This document shows positions 8,882 to 16,900 of a stretch of DNA of 64,000 nt, piece after piece. Source of the DNA: Flavobacteriales bacterium (GTDB lineage: Bacteria; Bacteroidota; Bacteroidia; Flavobacteriales_F; PHOS-HE28); NCBI GenBank assembly GCA_016716605.1, contig JADJWA010000001.1:1860001-1924000 (forward strand). The letters run 5' to 3'. Both the position numbers and the translations under genes were made by a program. Within the stretch, counting starts at the first letter, position 1. Every line of letters starts with the position of its first letter. The notes under the pieces were generated by a model. That model did not search any database, was not told the origin of the DNA, and saw only the letters and a program-made list of their open reading frames with translations.

Positions 8882-10214
8882 CCTGACCGATTGCGTGGGG
8901 CGCTTCATCCGGAGAGAGCGCTTGTTGGCCCCCCGCGAGCCCTTGTTCGTAGCGGTGAGCGGCGGCATCGACAGCATGGTGCTGCTGCATGTGCTGCGCA
9001 AGCTGGGCCACGCCTGCAGTGTGCTGCATGTGAACCACGGACTGCGCGGCGCGGAGAGCGATGGCGATGAGGACTTCGTGCGCGCACATTGCGAGCAGGA
9101 GGGCATCGCGTTCCGCTCGGCGCGCGCCGATGTCCATGCGCTCAAGGCGGGAGAGCCGGTCTCCACCCAAATGGCCGCGCGCCAGCTCCGGTACAAGTGG
9201 ATCGATGAGATAATGGGCCCTTGTGGGGCCATGCGCTGTGCCGTCGGCCATCATGCAGACGATGTGGTGGAGACCCTCTTCATCAACCTGCTCCGCGGTA
9301 CGGGCCGCGGGGGCTGGGGCGCCATGGGCCCGAGGAGGGGCGACTACATCCGGCCGCTGCTGCTCGTTCACCGTGCCGACATCGAGGCCTATGCCCGTGA
9401 GCATGGCATCCAGTGGCGAGAGGATTCGAGCAACTCCAGCGAGCCGTACCAGCGCAACCGCATCCGCCATGAGCTCCTGCCGCTGCTCGAGTCCATCCGG
9501 CCTGGAGCGCAGCGCACCATCGCACGTTCAACGCGGCTGCTGCGGCATCTCACGCAATTGGGAGCCGAAGCCATTCATCGCTTCCACGACCAGAAGCCGG
9601 TTACCCGCGATTCCGTTCAGCGCATCCCGTTCTCATCGCTGGAAGCCGATGAGCACACCTGGATGTACCTGTACTCCACCCTTCGCGGGCTCGGCTTCCA
9701 TCCTGACCTCGTTGACCGGGTGCAGGATGCCATCGCGGAACGCGTGACGGGCGCCACCTTCGAGAGTGGCGAGTGGCAGGTGCTCGTGGATCGCGAGGTG
9801 CTCATCGTGAAGCCGTTGGAGCCACCGCACAACTCATGGGTGCGGATCGATCTTCAAGCGGCCAACGGGCTGGCCAATGGATTCAGCTGGCGCGTGGAGA
9901 ATGGCCCGCCAGCGGAATGGCCCGGTACCATGCGGGTGGCCGTGCTCGATGCCGATCGGCTGATCGATCCCGTGATCCTGCGCCCGTGGCGCCCGGGAGA
10001 CCGCATACGTCCCATCGGCTTGGGGGGCAGCAAGCTCATCAGCGACATCTTGATCGACGCCAAGGTTCCAATGACCGAGAAGGATTCAACGCATGTGCTC
10101 GTGAACGGAACCGGCGAGATCGCGTGGCTCGTGGGCCACCGGATCGGCGAGGGCCACCAAGCAACCGGGCAGAGCACGCGGGTGCTGCGCATCGCGCTTT
10201 CAGCGGGTGCCTGA
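8871..10214 (+). CDS. tilS: tRNA(Ile)-lysidine synthase
   Basis: 447 residues; converts C34 of the CAU-anticodon tRNA(Ile) to lysidine so that it reads AUA. The N-type ATP pyrophosphatase P-loop SGGIDSMVLLHVL is at about residues 30-42, followed by LHVNHGLRG, the HHADDVVETLFINLLRGTG segment, and YQRNRIRHELLP. The C-terminal part contains the substrate-binding domain (RPWRPGDRIRPIGLGGSKLI). Overlap with pabB fixes the start region; the ATG at 8871 is the only convincing one. Essential function, so presumably constitutively expressed. Confidence 0.95.
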   Translation: MPFDLTDCVGRFIRRERLLAPREPLFVAVSGGIDSMVLLHVLRKLGHACSVLHVNHGLRGAESDGDEDFVRAHCEQEGIAFRSARADVHALKAGEPVSTQMAARQLRYKWIDEIMGPCGAMRCAVGHHADDVVETLFINLLRGTGRGGWGAMGPRRGDYIRPLLLVHRADIEAYAREHGIQWREDSSNSSEPYQRNRIRHELLPLLESIRPGAQRTIARSTRLLRHLTQLGAEAIHRFHDQKPVTRDSVQRIPFSSLEADEHTWMYLYSTLRGLGFHPDLVDRVQDAIAERVTGATFESGEWQVLVDREVLIVKPLEPPHNSWVRIDLQAANGLANGFSWRVENGPPAEWPGTMRVAVLDADRLIDPVILRPWRPGDRIRPIGLGGSKLISDILIDAKVPMTEKDSTHVLVNGTGEIAWLVGHRIGEGHQATGQSTRVLRIALSAGA

Positions 10215-10280
10215 ATTTCCACCGGCGCTTGCGCGGGCCAAGGATTCGGCTAACTTCACCCTTCCCAAAACCCAGGTGCC

Positions 10281-10568
10281 ATGCCCCAGCATACCATGAT
10301 CCCGAAGGAGCGCATCCCCTCGCTCCGCTTCCCGCGCCAAGCCGTGACCTTGAGCGCCGAGGAGCATCAGGAGATCCAACAGAAAATGGAATGGGCCACG
10401 CGCCTTGGCAACGTCGAGCATGGCAAATGCCGTATCGTATTCCAGGATGATGAGGGCGTGAAGGCCGTGGAGACCACCATCTGGGCCTACGACCAGCAGA
10501 ACATCGTGCTGAAGTACGGCATGATCATCCCCGTGTCGCGCGTGGTGAGCATCGAGTTCCCTTCGTGA
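10281..10568 (+). CDS. Small conserved hypothetical protein
   Basis: 95 residues, soluble, no signal peptide or membrane segment. It opens with MPQHTMIPKERIPSLRFPRQ, then a helical stretch (LSAEEHQEIQQKMEWATRLG) and a beta-rich half containing GKCRIVFQDDEG and PVSRVVSIEFPS. The composition and codon use match the neighbours, supporting a real gene. It lies 66 bases after tilS and 102 bases before the dsbD pair. No family recognised with confidence. Confidence 0.65.
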   Translation: MPQHTMIPKERIPSLRFPRQAVTLSAEEHQEIQQKMEWATRLGNVEHGKCRIVFQDDEGVKAVETTIWAYDQQNIVLKYGMIIPVSRVVSIEFPS

Positions 10569-10649
10569 ACAATCATTAACGGATCGCTAGAAAGGCAGGA
10601 TCCCTATGATCCGACCGGAAGGCCGTGCCGCACGGTGCGTGGCCCCGGT

Positions 10650-10657
10650 TAATTTTG
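10650..10657 (+). promoter_or_regulatory. Candidate -7 box (TAATTTTG) before the Dsb pair
   Basis: An exact TAnnTTTG match 13 bases before the ATG at 10671 would give a very short leader. No -33 TTG is seen at the right distance. The preceding 80 bases hold no other obvious signal. Confidence 0.3.
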
Positions 10658-10670
10658 CCCGCCTGCTCGC

Positions 10671-11120
10671 ATGATCACGCTCCTGCTGTTGCTCAGCCCA
10701 TTCCTCCCGAGCGAACCATCGAGTCCGGTGAGATGGAAGTTCGCGGCTACGGCCGCTGGCGGTGGAATGGTTCACATCGAGCTGCGCACCGTTGTAGAGG
10801 ATGGCTGGCACATTTACGCCACCGCCTTGCCCAGCGACGAAGGCCCTTTGGCCACAAGCATCCGGTTCAAGCCTTCCGACGAGTTCACGCTGCATGGTGA
10901 GCTCTCGGAACCGGAGCCGATTGAAATGTTCGATCCCAACTTCGGCATGCTGGTGCGCTACCACGATGGATCACCCGTCTTTGAGCAGGTGATCAAACCC
11001 GCCCGACCGGGTGCGCTCCTGGTCGAGGGTGAAGTGGAGTACATGGTGTGCAACGACAAGACCTGTTTGCCGCCCGTGGTGGTGCCATTCAGGCTGAATG
11101 TTGAAACGATGCGACGATGA
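10671..11120 (+). CDS. Stand-alone DsbD N-terminal-domain protein
   Basis: 149 residues with an N-terminal hydrophobic signal (ITLLLLLSPFLP). The body matches the periplasmic alpha-domain of DsbD: HIELRTVVEDGWHIYATALP, then a beta-rich core, ending with EYMVCNDKTCLPPVVVPF, whose CxxxxC pair corresponds to the redox cysteines of that domain. It overlaps dsbD by ATGA, and dsbD carries its own copy of this domain, so the operon encodes two. The separate copy probably relays electrons from DsbD to periplasmic substrates. Function inferred from domain identity only. Confidence 0.8.
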   Translation: MITLLLLLSPFLPSEPSSPVRWKFAATAAGGGMVHIELRTVVEDGWHIYATALPSDEGPLATSIRFKPSDEFTLHGELSEPEPIEMFDPNFGMLVRYHDGSPVFEQVIKPARPGALLVEGEVEYMVCNDKTCLPPVVVPFRLNVETMRR

Positions 11121-13174
11121 GAACGATTGCCGGATCCGTGCTCGTGCTGCTTGCTGTTATGATGGCAGTGCCTGTCGCAGCGCAGTTGAATGAAGAAGCC
11201 GAGTTCGATCCCGTCCAATGGACCATGAGCTCGAAGGAGCTCGGTAACGGCGAGTGGCAGATCGGATTTCACGCCACGGTGGCCAAGGGTTCGTGGATCT
11301 ATTCGCAGGATGCGGGTGACATGGGGCCTTTGCCAACCCTCATCGTCTTGGATTCGGTCGGGGGCGTGAAGCCGTTGGGCCAAGCCGATGAAGACGGCCC
11401 TGAGGTGGTCGATGGCATGGATCCGGTCTTCGGCGTGCCGGTGAAGAAGTTCAAGCAGGGCGCCAACTTCCTCCAGCGCATTGCGGCCAGCGATGCGGAG
11501 AAACCGGTGACGGGGTACTTCGAGTACATGGCCTGCAATGATGTGCGCTGCACCCCACCGATCGTGCGGTACTTCATCATCGGCCTTGCCACGGGCACCT
11601 ATGAGCTCGGCGATGTCTCCTTTGATCCCAACGATCCCAAGTTCGCCGGTCTCGCCACGCGCAGCGACGCCGCAGGCCTCAAGCTGCCCAACGTTGATCT
11701 CGCGAACCCCGTAGTGCGCGATGCGGCCGCAAGGGTCGAAGAGAAGAATTCGCTGCTGTGGATCTTCATGCTCGGCTTCATCGGCGGACTCGTGGCGCTG
11801 CTCACGCCCTGTGTATTCCCCATGATCCCGCTCACGGTGAGCTTCTTCACCAAGAGCAGCAGCGATCGCGCCACCGGATTGAAGAACGCTCTCACTTATG
11901 GCGGCTTCATCTTCCTGATCTACCTGCTCTTCAGCGTGCCCTTCCATCTGCTGGGCAGCGTGAATCCGGAGATCTTCAACGAGATCAGCACCAACCCCTG
12001 GCTCAACATCGGATTCTTCGTCATCTTCATCGTCTTCGCCATCTCCTTCTTCGGCTATTTCGAGATCACCCTGCCCAGCAGCTGGGTGAACAAGATGGAT
12101 AGCAACGCCAGCAAATTCGGCGGCCTCATTGGCACCTTCTTCATGGCGCTCACGCTCGCGCTCGTATCCTTCAGCTGTACGGGCCCGATCCTGGGCTCCT
12201 TGCTGGCGGGCGCGCTCACGGCCGATGGCGGCGCATGGCAGCTCACCGTGGGCATGGGCGGTTTCGGCTTCGCGCTCGCATTGCCTTTCGGCTTGTTCGC
12301 GCTCTTCCCCGGATGGCTGAATAGCCTGCCCCGCAGCGGCAGTTGGCTCAACAGCGTGAAGGTGGTGCTCGGCTTCGTGGAGGTGGCGCTCGCCTTCAAG
12401 TTTCTCAGCATGGCCGATCTCGTGATGAAGTGGGGCCTCATCCCCTACGAGCTTTTCCTCGCCATCTGGGTCATCTGCGGAATCGGCATCGTGCTCTACC
12501 TCTTCGGCAGGATCCGCTTCCCGCACGACAGCCCCGTGAAGGGTTATTCGCCCATGCGCATCTTCTTCATCAGCACCTTCGGCCTCTTCACCGTGTATAT
12601 GGCCATGGGCTTCCGCTACGACGATAAGTCGCATACCTGGGCGCCTGTTGGCCTGCTCAGCGGCATTTCGCCATCACCGGGCTACAGCTGGGTCTTCGCC
12701 ACTGAATGCCCGGCCGGACTCACTTGCTACCACGACCTGGAAAGCGGTATGGATGAGGCCAAGAAGTCGGGCAAACCGCTCCTGATTGACTTCACCGGTC
12801 ATGGCTGCGCGAATTGCCGCAAGATGGAGGACTACGTGTGGCCCGTGGCGGAGATCAACCGCACCATCAATGAGCGTTACGTCCTGGTCTCCCTGTACGT
12901 GGACGAGAAAGCCGAGCTGCCAAAGGATGAGCAGTTCATCTTCGAGACCAGCAATGGCACCAAGAAGCCCATCCTCACCGTGGGGAACAAGTGGGCCACA
13001 TTGCAGACCGAGAACTTCAAGAGCGCCACGCAGCCGCTTTATGCGCTGTTGAGCCCCGATGGCAAGTTGCTTACCGATCCCGTGGGCTACACGCCTGCGG
13101 TCGATGAGTACAAGGCTTTCCTGGATCGAGGGCTGCAAGGCATGCAGGTGCTGGGGCAGCAGGCGGGCAGGTAG
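11117..13174 (+). CDS. dsbD: Thiol:disulfide interchange protein DsbD
   Basis: 685 residues. Order of domains: signal peptide; periplasmic N-domain (to about residue 190) with YFEYMACNDVRCTPP; a membrane domain of about eight helices starting near residue 210, with membrane cysteines in LLTPCVFPMIPLTVSFF and SFSCTGPILGSLL; and a C-terminal thioredoxin fold with DFTGHGCANCRKMED (CANC active site). It passes electrons from cytoplasmic thioredoxin across the inner membrane to periplasmic disulfides, which suits a cell exporting many Cys-rich proteins. Coupled to the upstream N-domain protein by ATGA. Confidence 0.93.
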   Translation: MRTIAGSVLVLLAVMMAVPVAAQLNEEAEFDPVQWTMSSKELGNGEWQIGFHATVAKGSWIYSQDAGDMGPLPTLIVLDSVGGVKPLGQADEDGPEVVDGMDPVFGVPVKKFKQGANFLQRIAASDAEKPVTGYFEYMACNDVRCTPPIVRYFIIGLATGTYELGDVSFDPNDPKFAGLATRSDAAGLKLPNVDLANPVVRDAAARVEEKNSLLWIFMLGFIGGLVALLTPCVFPMIPLTVSFFTKSSSDRATGLKNALTYGGFIFLIYLLFSVPFHLLGSVNPEIFNEISTNPWLNIGFFVIFIVFAISFFGYFEITLPSSWVNKMDSNASKFGGLIGTFFMALTLALVSFSCTGPILGSLLAGALTADGGAWQLTVGMGGFGFALALPFGLFALFPGWLNSLPRSGSWLNSVKVVLGFVEVALAFKFLSMADLVMKWGLIPYELFLAIWVICGIGIVLYLFGRIRFPHDSPVKGYSPMRIFFISTFGLFTVYMAMGFRYDDKSHTWAPVGLLSGISPSPGYSWVFATECPAGLTCYHDLESGMDEAKKSGKPLLIDFTGHGCANCRKMEDYVWPVAEINRTINERYVLVSLYVDEKAELPKDEQFIFETSNGTKKPILTVGNKWATLQTENFKSATQPLYALLSPDGKLLTDPVGYTPAVDEYKAFLDRGLQGMQVLGQQAGR

Positions 13175-13209
13175 CAGGTTGTCCGCGGGGATGACGCATC
13201 TTCGCCGTG

Positions 13210-13809
13210 ATGACCGCCGATCGCATACGTTCCCATTTCACCGAGGCCGCCGACGTGCTCGCGCGCTTCCTGGCCGACCCCGCCAACATCGCCGCGGTGG
13301 AGCAGGCCGCCGCCTTCATGAGCTATTGCCTGAAACAGGGCGCCAAGGTGATGAGCTGCGGCAATGGAGGCAGCATGTGCGATGCGATGCACTTCGCCGA
13401 GGAACTCACCGGCCGCTTCCGCGATGATCGTCCGCCCATCGCCGCCCTCAGCATCAGCGACCCCTGCCACCTCACCTGCGTGGGCAACGATCACGGCTTC
13501 GAGCAGGTCTTCGCGCGCTTCGTGCAGGCCCACGGCAAAGAGGGCGATGTGCTGCTGGCCATCAGCACCAGCGGCAACAGCCCCAATGTGCTCCGCGCCG
13601 CCGAAGCGGCCCGCGAGAAAGGCATGCACGTGATCGGCCTTACCGGAAAGGATGGCGGCAAGCTGGCATCGCTCTGCACCGTAGAGGTACGCGTGCCCCA
13701 CGATGGCTTCGCTGATCGCATCCAAGAGGTGCATATCAAGGTTATCCACGCATTCATTGATCACATCGAACGCGACTTGGCCGAGCCGGCGCGCAAGGAC
13801 CGTTACTGA
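13210..13809 (+). CDS. gmhA: Phosphoheptose isomerase (SIS domain)
   Basis: 199 residues from the ATG at 13210; a GTG directly before it would add one residue. Single SIS domain with SCGNGGSMCDAMHFAEELTG and DVLLAISTSGNSPNVLRAA, and conserved Glu/His ligands in EELTGRF and VHIKVIHAFIDHIE. Converts sedoheptulose-7-phosphate to D-glycero-D-manno-heptose-7-phosphate, the first step of ADP-heptose synthesis for LPS core. The matching kinase lies in the window near 39.2-40.2 kb. The following gene begins one base after its stop. Confidence 0.9.
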   Translation: MTADRIRSHFTEAADVLARFLADPANIAAVEQAAAFMSYCLKQGAKVMSCGNGGSMCDAMHFAEELTGRFRDDRPPIAALSISDPCHLTCVGNDHGFEQVFARFVQAHGKEGDVLLAISTSGNSPNVLRAAEAAREKGMHVIGLTGKDGGKLASLCTVEVRVPHDGFADRIQEVHIKVIHAFIDHIERDLAEPARKDRY

Positions 13810-13810
13810 T

Positions 13811-15349
13811 ATGCTCGTCAAGGTATACGGAGCCGCCGTCTTCGGCATCAACGCCACCATCGTCACCGCCGAGGTGAACGTGGAGACGGGCGCCTTCTTC
13901 CAGCTGGTGGGCCTGCCCGATAGCGCCGTGAAGGAGAGCCAGCAGCGCATGGATGCCGCGCTGCGGAACAACGGGTTGTATGCACCGAGGGGGAAGGGCG
14001 TTACGATCAACCTCGCGCCCGCCGATATCCGCAAGGAGGGCACTGCTTACGATCTGCCGCTCGCCATGGGCCTCTTGTGCGCCACGGAGCAAGCGCCCGC
14101 CGATTTGCTGGAGACGCACTTGGTGATGGGCGAACTGAGCCTCGATGGCGGCGTTCGCCCGATCAAGGGAGCGTTGCCGATCGCGCTCGAAGCGAAGAAG
14201 AACGGATTCAAGGGCCTCATCCTGCCCGCAGCGAATGCACGCGAGGCGGCGATCGTCACCGGCCTCGATGTGTATGGCGTGGAGCACCTGCGCGAAGTGG
14301 TGGACCTCTTGCATGGTCGAAGCAGCGTGCAACCCACGGTGGTGAACATCGAAGAGGAATTCGCCAACAGCAGCCGCAGCTACCCGGTTGACATTGCCGA
14401 TGTGAAAGGGCAGGAGAACATCAAGCGCGCCTTCGAGATCGCGGCGGCAGGCGGTCACAACATCATCCTCATCGGTCCACCGGGCGCTGGTAAGACCATG
14501 CTCGCCAAGCGCCTGCCCACCATCCTCCCGCCGCTCACCATCGATGAGGCGCTGGAGACCACCAAGATCCACAGCGTGGCCGGAAAGCTGCGCAAGGAGG
14601 ACAGCCTCTTGAGCGTTCGCCCGTACCGCAGCCCGCACCATACCATCAGCGATGTGGCGCTCGTAGGCGGTGGCTCCTTCCCGCAGCCGGGTGAGATCAG
14701 CCTGGCGCACAACGGCGTGCTCTTCCTCGATGAGCTGCCCGAGTTCAAGCGACAGGTATTGGAGGTGCTTCGGCAGCCGCTGGAGGATCGCGTGGTCACC
14801 ATCAGCCGCGCGCGCTTCTCGGTGGAGTACCCGGCCAGCTTCATGCTGGTGGCGGCGATGAATCCGTGCCCCTGCGGCTACTACAACCATCCGGACAAGG
14901 ATTGCGTGTGCGCGCCGGGCGTTGTGCAGAAGTACCTCAACAAGGTGAGCGGCCCGTTGCTCGACCGCATCGACATCCACATCGAGGTCACGCCCGTTCC
15001 CTTCAGCGAGCTCAGCGCGGAACGCCCGAGCGAGAAGAGCGCCGTGATGCGGGAGCGCGTGATCGCAGCAAGGCAGGTGCAGCAGGATCGTTACGCAGGA
15101 AAGAAAATCCATTGCAACGCGCAGATGGGCAGCAAGGAGCTCCGCGAGATCTGCCGCATCGATGCCGCCGGAAAAGCACTGCTCGAGAAAGCCATGGAGC
15201 GCCTCGGCCTCAGCGCCCGGGCCTACGACCGCATCTTGAAAGTAGCCCGCACCATCGCCGACATGGCCGGCAGCGCGGACATCCGCACGGAGCACCTGGC
15301 GGAGGCCATCCAGTACCGGAGTTTGGACCGGGAAGGCTGGGCGGGGTGA
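13811..15349 (+). CDS. YifB/ComM family AAA+ ATPase (Mg-chelatase-like)
   Basis: 512 residues from the ATG after gmhA; the open frame extends upstream inside gmhA but the family N-terminus MLVKVYGAAVFGINATIV fixes the start. The N-terminal ChlI-like domain (to about residue 190) is followed by Walker A GPPGAGKTMLAKR near residue 223, Walker B NGVLFLDELPEF, the AMNPCPCGYYNHP zinc-like segment and the C-terminal Mg-chelatase lid with ARAYDRILKVARTIADM. Homologues (ComM) are hexameric helicases promoting branch migration in transformation; that role is inferred here. Confidence 0.92.
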   Translation: MLVKVYGAAVFGINATIVTAEVNVETGAFFQLVGLPDSAVKESQQRMDAALRNNGLYAPRGKGVTINLAPADIRKEGTAYDLPLAMGLLCATEQAPADLLETHLVMGELSLDGGVRPIKGALPIALEAKKNGFKGLILPAANAREAAIVTGLDVYGVEHLREVVDLLHGRSSVQPTVVNIEEEFANSSRSYPVDIADVKGQENIKRAFEIAAAGGHNIILIGPPGAGKTMLAKRLPTILPPLTIDEALETTKIHSVAGKLRKEDSLLSVRPYRSPHHTISDVALVGGGSFPQPGEISLAHNGVLFLDELPEFKRQVLEVLRQPLEDRVVTISRARFSVEYPASFMLVAAMNPCPCGYYNHPDKDCVCAPGVVQKYLNKVSGPLLDRIDIHIEVTPVPFSELSAERPSEKSAVMRERVIAARQVQQDRYAGKKIHCNAQMGSKELREICRIDAAGKALLEKAMERLGLSARAYDRILKVARTIADMAGSADIRTEHLAEAIQYRSLDREGWAG

Positions 15350-15479
15350 TGGTTTGGTTGGCGATTCTGGCAACCCTCAACCGCAGTGGCCAACCTGCAA
15401 CCACTTTCAACCATCGAGTAGCTTGTAACCAAGGCAAGGACTATCCGTTGGAAGGGCCTGACTTCAATAGCCCCCAACC

Positions 15480-16181
15480 GTGAATCCATATACCATCGCC
15501 CTCTGCGCCGCGCTCATGGCGCCTCTTGCTTCGCAGAGCTCCTACGCCCAAGGAGAACACGACCAGCGCCAGTACCTGAGCGCGGTAATGGTGCCGGCCG
15601 CCAAGAAGAAGGCCAGGTATTACCGCGAAGTGACGGGTAGGGAGGGCGAGCTCTTCATTGGGAAGACGCATTCGATCGATGGCAAGCTGAAGGTTGAAGG
15701 AACCTATCTCGATGCGGCCATGAGCATGCCGCATGGCGAATTCACCTTCTATCATCCGAACGGCAGGGTGGAGAGCAAGGGCCAATACATCAACGGAAGC
15801 AAGGCCGGCGTATGGTTGCGCTATGACGCTTGGGGCGAGCCGCTGGCCGAGAAGATCTACAACCCGGAGCCGCTCGCCAATATCATTTACACCCGTGCGC
15901 AGACCATGCCGCATTTCAAGGATGGAGACCAGAAGGCCTTCGTGCGGCACATCAAGACGAAGGTCGAGATGGATGCGAATCGCAAGGTGAAGGGCACCTA
16001 CACCACCACCTTCATCGTGGAGAAGGACGGCTCATTGAGCGAGGTGAAGGTGATCCAAGGGCAGGATGAGAAGATCGGTGAGAGCGTCGCTGGCGCGGTG
16101 AAGAGCACCGAGCCCTGGACGCCCGGCGCTGATAAAGGCCAACCCGTGCGCGTGCAGATGCGCGTGCCGGTCCAGTTCTAG
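15480..16181 (+). CDS. Exported protein with MORN-like repeats and TonB C-terminal domain
   Basis: 233 residues from a GTG start at 15480; no ATG gives the signal peptide (IALCAALMAPLASQSSYAQ). Residues 65-125 hold MORN/YwqK-type repeats (HGEFTFYHPNGRVESKGQ, GSKAGVWLRYDAWGEP). Residues 150-233 resemble a TonB C-terminal domain (TTTFIVEKDGSLSEVKVI, AVKSTEPWTPG). There is no transmembrane anchor besides the signal peptide, so it may be periplasmic rather than a classic energy transducer. It closes the plus-strand housekeeping block; a hairpin follows. Confidence 0.75.
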   Translation: MNPYTIALCAALMAPLASQSSYAQGEHDQRQYLSAVMVPAAKKKARYYREVTGREGELFIGKTHSIDGKLKVEGTYLDAAMSMPHGEFTFYHPNGRVESKGQYINGSKAGVWLRYDAWGEPLAEKIYNPEPLANIIYTRAQTMPHFKDGDQKAFVRHIKTKVEMDANRKVKGTYTTTFIVEKDGSLSEVKVIQGQDEKIGESVAGAVKSTEPWTPGADKGQPVRVQMRVPVQF

Positions 16182-16207
16182 AACCACATTCCATACACCA
16201 TAGTCAA

Positions 16208-16231
16208 GCGCCGGCCCCGTAAGGCCGGCGC
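16208..16231. terminator. Terminator-like hairpin
   Basis: A perfect 9-bp stem (GCGCCGGCC / GGCCGGCGC) with a 6-base loop sits between the convergent TonB-domain gene and the XRE gene. Flanking T/A content is weak but present on the plus side (TATTAAAA). It could serve both genes. Confidence 0.55.
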
Positions 16232-16265
16232 TCGGCGTATTAAAATGCTGAATTACAAGCGGTTG

Positions 16266-16622
16266 CTACCCCCCCCCCAGCTTGCCGAACACGCGCTCGA
16301 AGAAGTCAAGCACACGGTTGAATAAGCGCAAGCGCTCCGTCTCGTTGGGGTCGGCATGCGTTGCTTCATTCCCTGGTTTCAGATGAACCACGCGCGGTCG
16401 CTGCACAGAAGGATCCGCATCGGTTGCTTCCGGCTCGCGTATCCAATCGATCGCTTGCACCCCGAAGACCTTGCTCACGCGCTCGATCACATGCATCGCT
16501 GGGCGCTCCTTGTGCTCCCAGCGTGAATACGTGCTCACATCAATGCTTAAGCGATCGGCCATCTCTTTCTGCCCCAGCCCCAAATCAATCCGGAGCTTCT
16601 TGAGTTTTTCGCCGAAGTGCAT
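16266..16622 (-). CDS. XRE-family helix-turn-helix regulator
   Basis: 118 residues from the ATG at 16622. The HTH domain is at residues 2-55 (FGEKLKKLRIDLGLGQKEMA, then STYSRWEHKERPA), a standard XRE/Cro fold. The C-terminal half is charged and ends in VLDFFERVFGKLGGG, possibly an oligomerisation helix. The three final Gly codons lie in a run of ten C on the plus strand (16269-16278) abutting the stop codon, so slippage would alter the tail. It is divergent from the T9SS cargo island and faces an array of short palindromes at 16727-16842, a plausible operator. Confidence 0.82.
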   Translation of the reverse strand: MHFGEKLKKLRIDLGLGQKEMADRLSIDVSTYSRWEHKERPAMHVIERVSKVFGVQAIDWIREPEATDADPSVQRPRVVHLKPGNEATHADPNETERLRLFNRVLDFFERVFGKLGGG

Positions 16623-16726
16623 TGTCGGATGATATAGGATAATCGTGCTCGCCAAGATATACGGCATCGGGTTAGGCTACTGAATCCCCTTCCAAGCATC
16701 GCTCGATTATTTACAGCCCAGCGTAG

Positions 16727-16842
16727 ATGCACCGGTTGCAGCCGAATTGCGCCCGATGCAAAGGGATTGCGCCGATCGCAAGAGATCTGCACCGCCTGCA
16801 AGAAGATCGCAGATCATTTGCGTCGCTTGCAAAGGACTTGCA
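16727..16842. repeat. 20-bp-period array of short palindromic motifs
   Basis: Units begin at 16727, 16747, 16767 and 16787, exactly 20 bases apart, then after a phase slip at 16818 and 16838 (the last degenerate). Each is about 15 bases of the form nTGCR-N5-YGCAn, for example TTGCGCCGATCGCAA at 16767-16781, TTGCGCCCGATGCAA at 16747-16761 and TTGCGTCGCTTGCAA at 16818-16832, separated by purine-rich 5-base spacers (aggga, gagat, gaaga). A degenerate copy may fill 16807-16821. The array lies in the 278-base gap between the divergent XRE and cargo genes. Two helical turns per unit suits cooperative binding on one DNA face. Confidence 0.7.
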
Positions 16843-16900
16843 TATCCGGCTTCAAAAGGTTTGATGGCGGCAACTCCGCTGCACTAAAACCCTTTGGACC

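Noticed and set aside
10958..12634. 558-residue minus-strand frame opposite dsbD
   Set aside because: Glu/His-rich antisense text; dsbD is unambiguous on the plus strand.
13754..15373. 539-residue minus-strand frame opposite the YifB gene
   Set aside because: Antisense shadow; the plus strand holds Walker motifs and the family start.
16727..16842. CRISPR array
   Set aside because: Units are 15 bases with 5-base spacers and vary in sequence; no cas genes are near.
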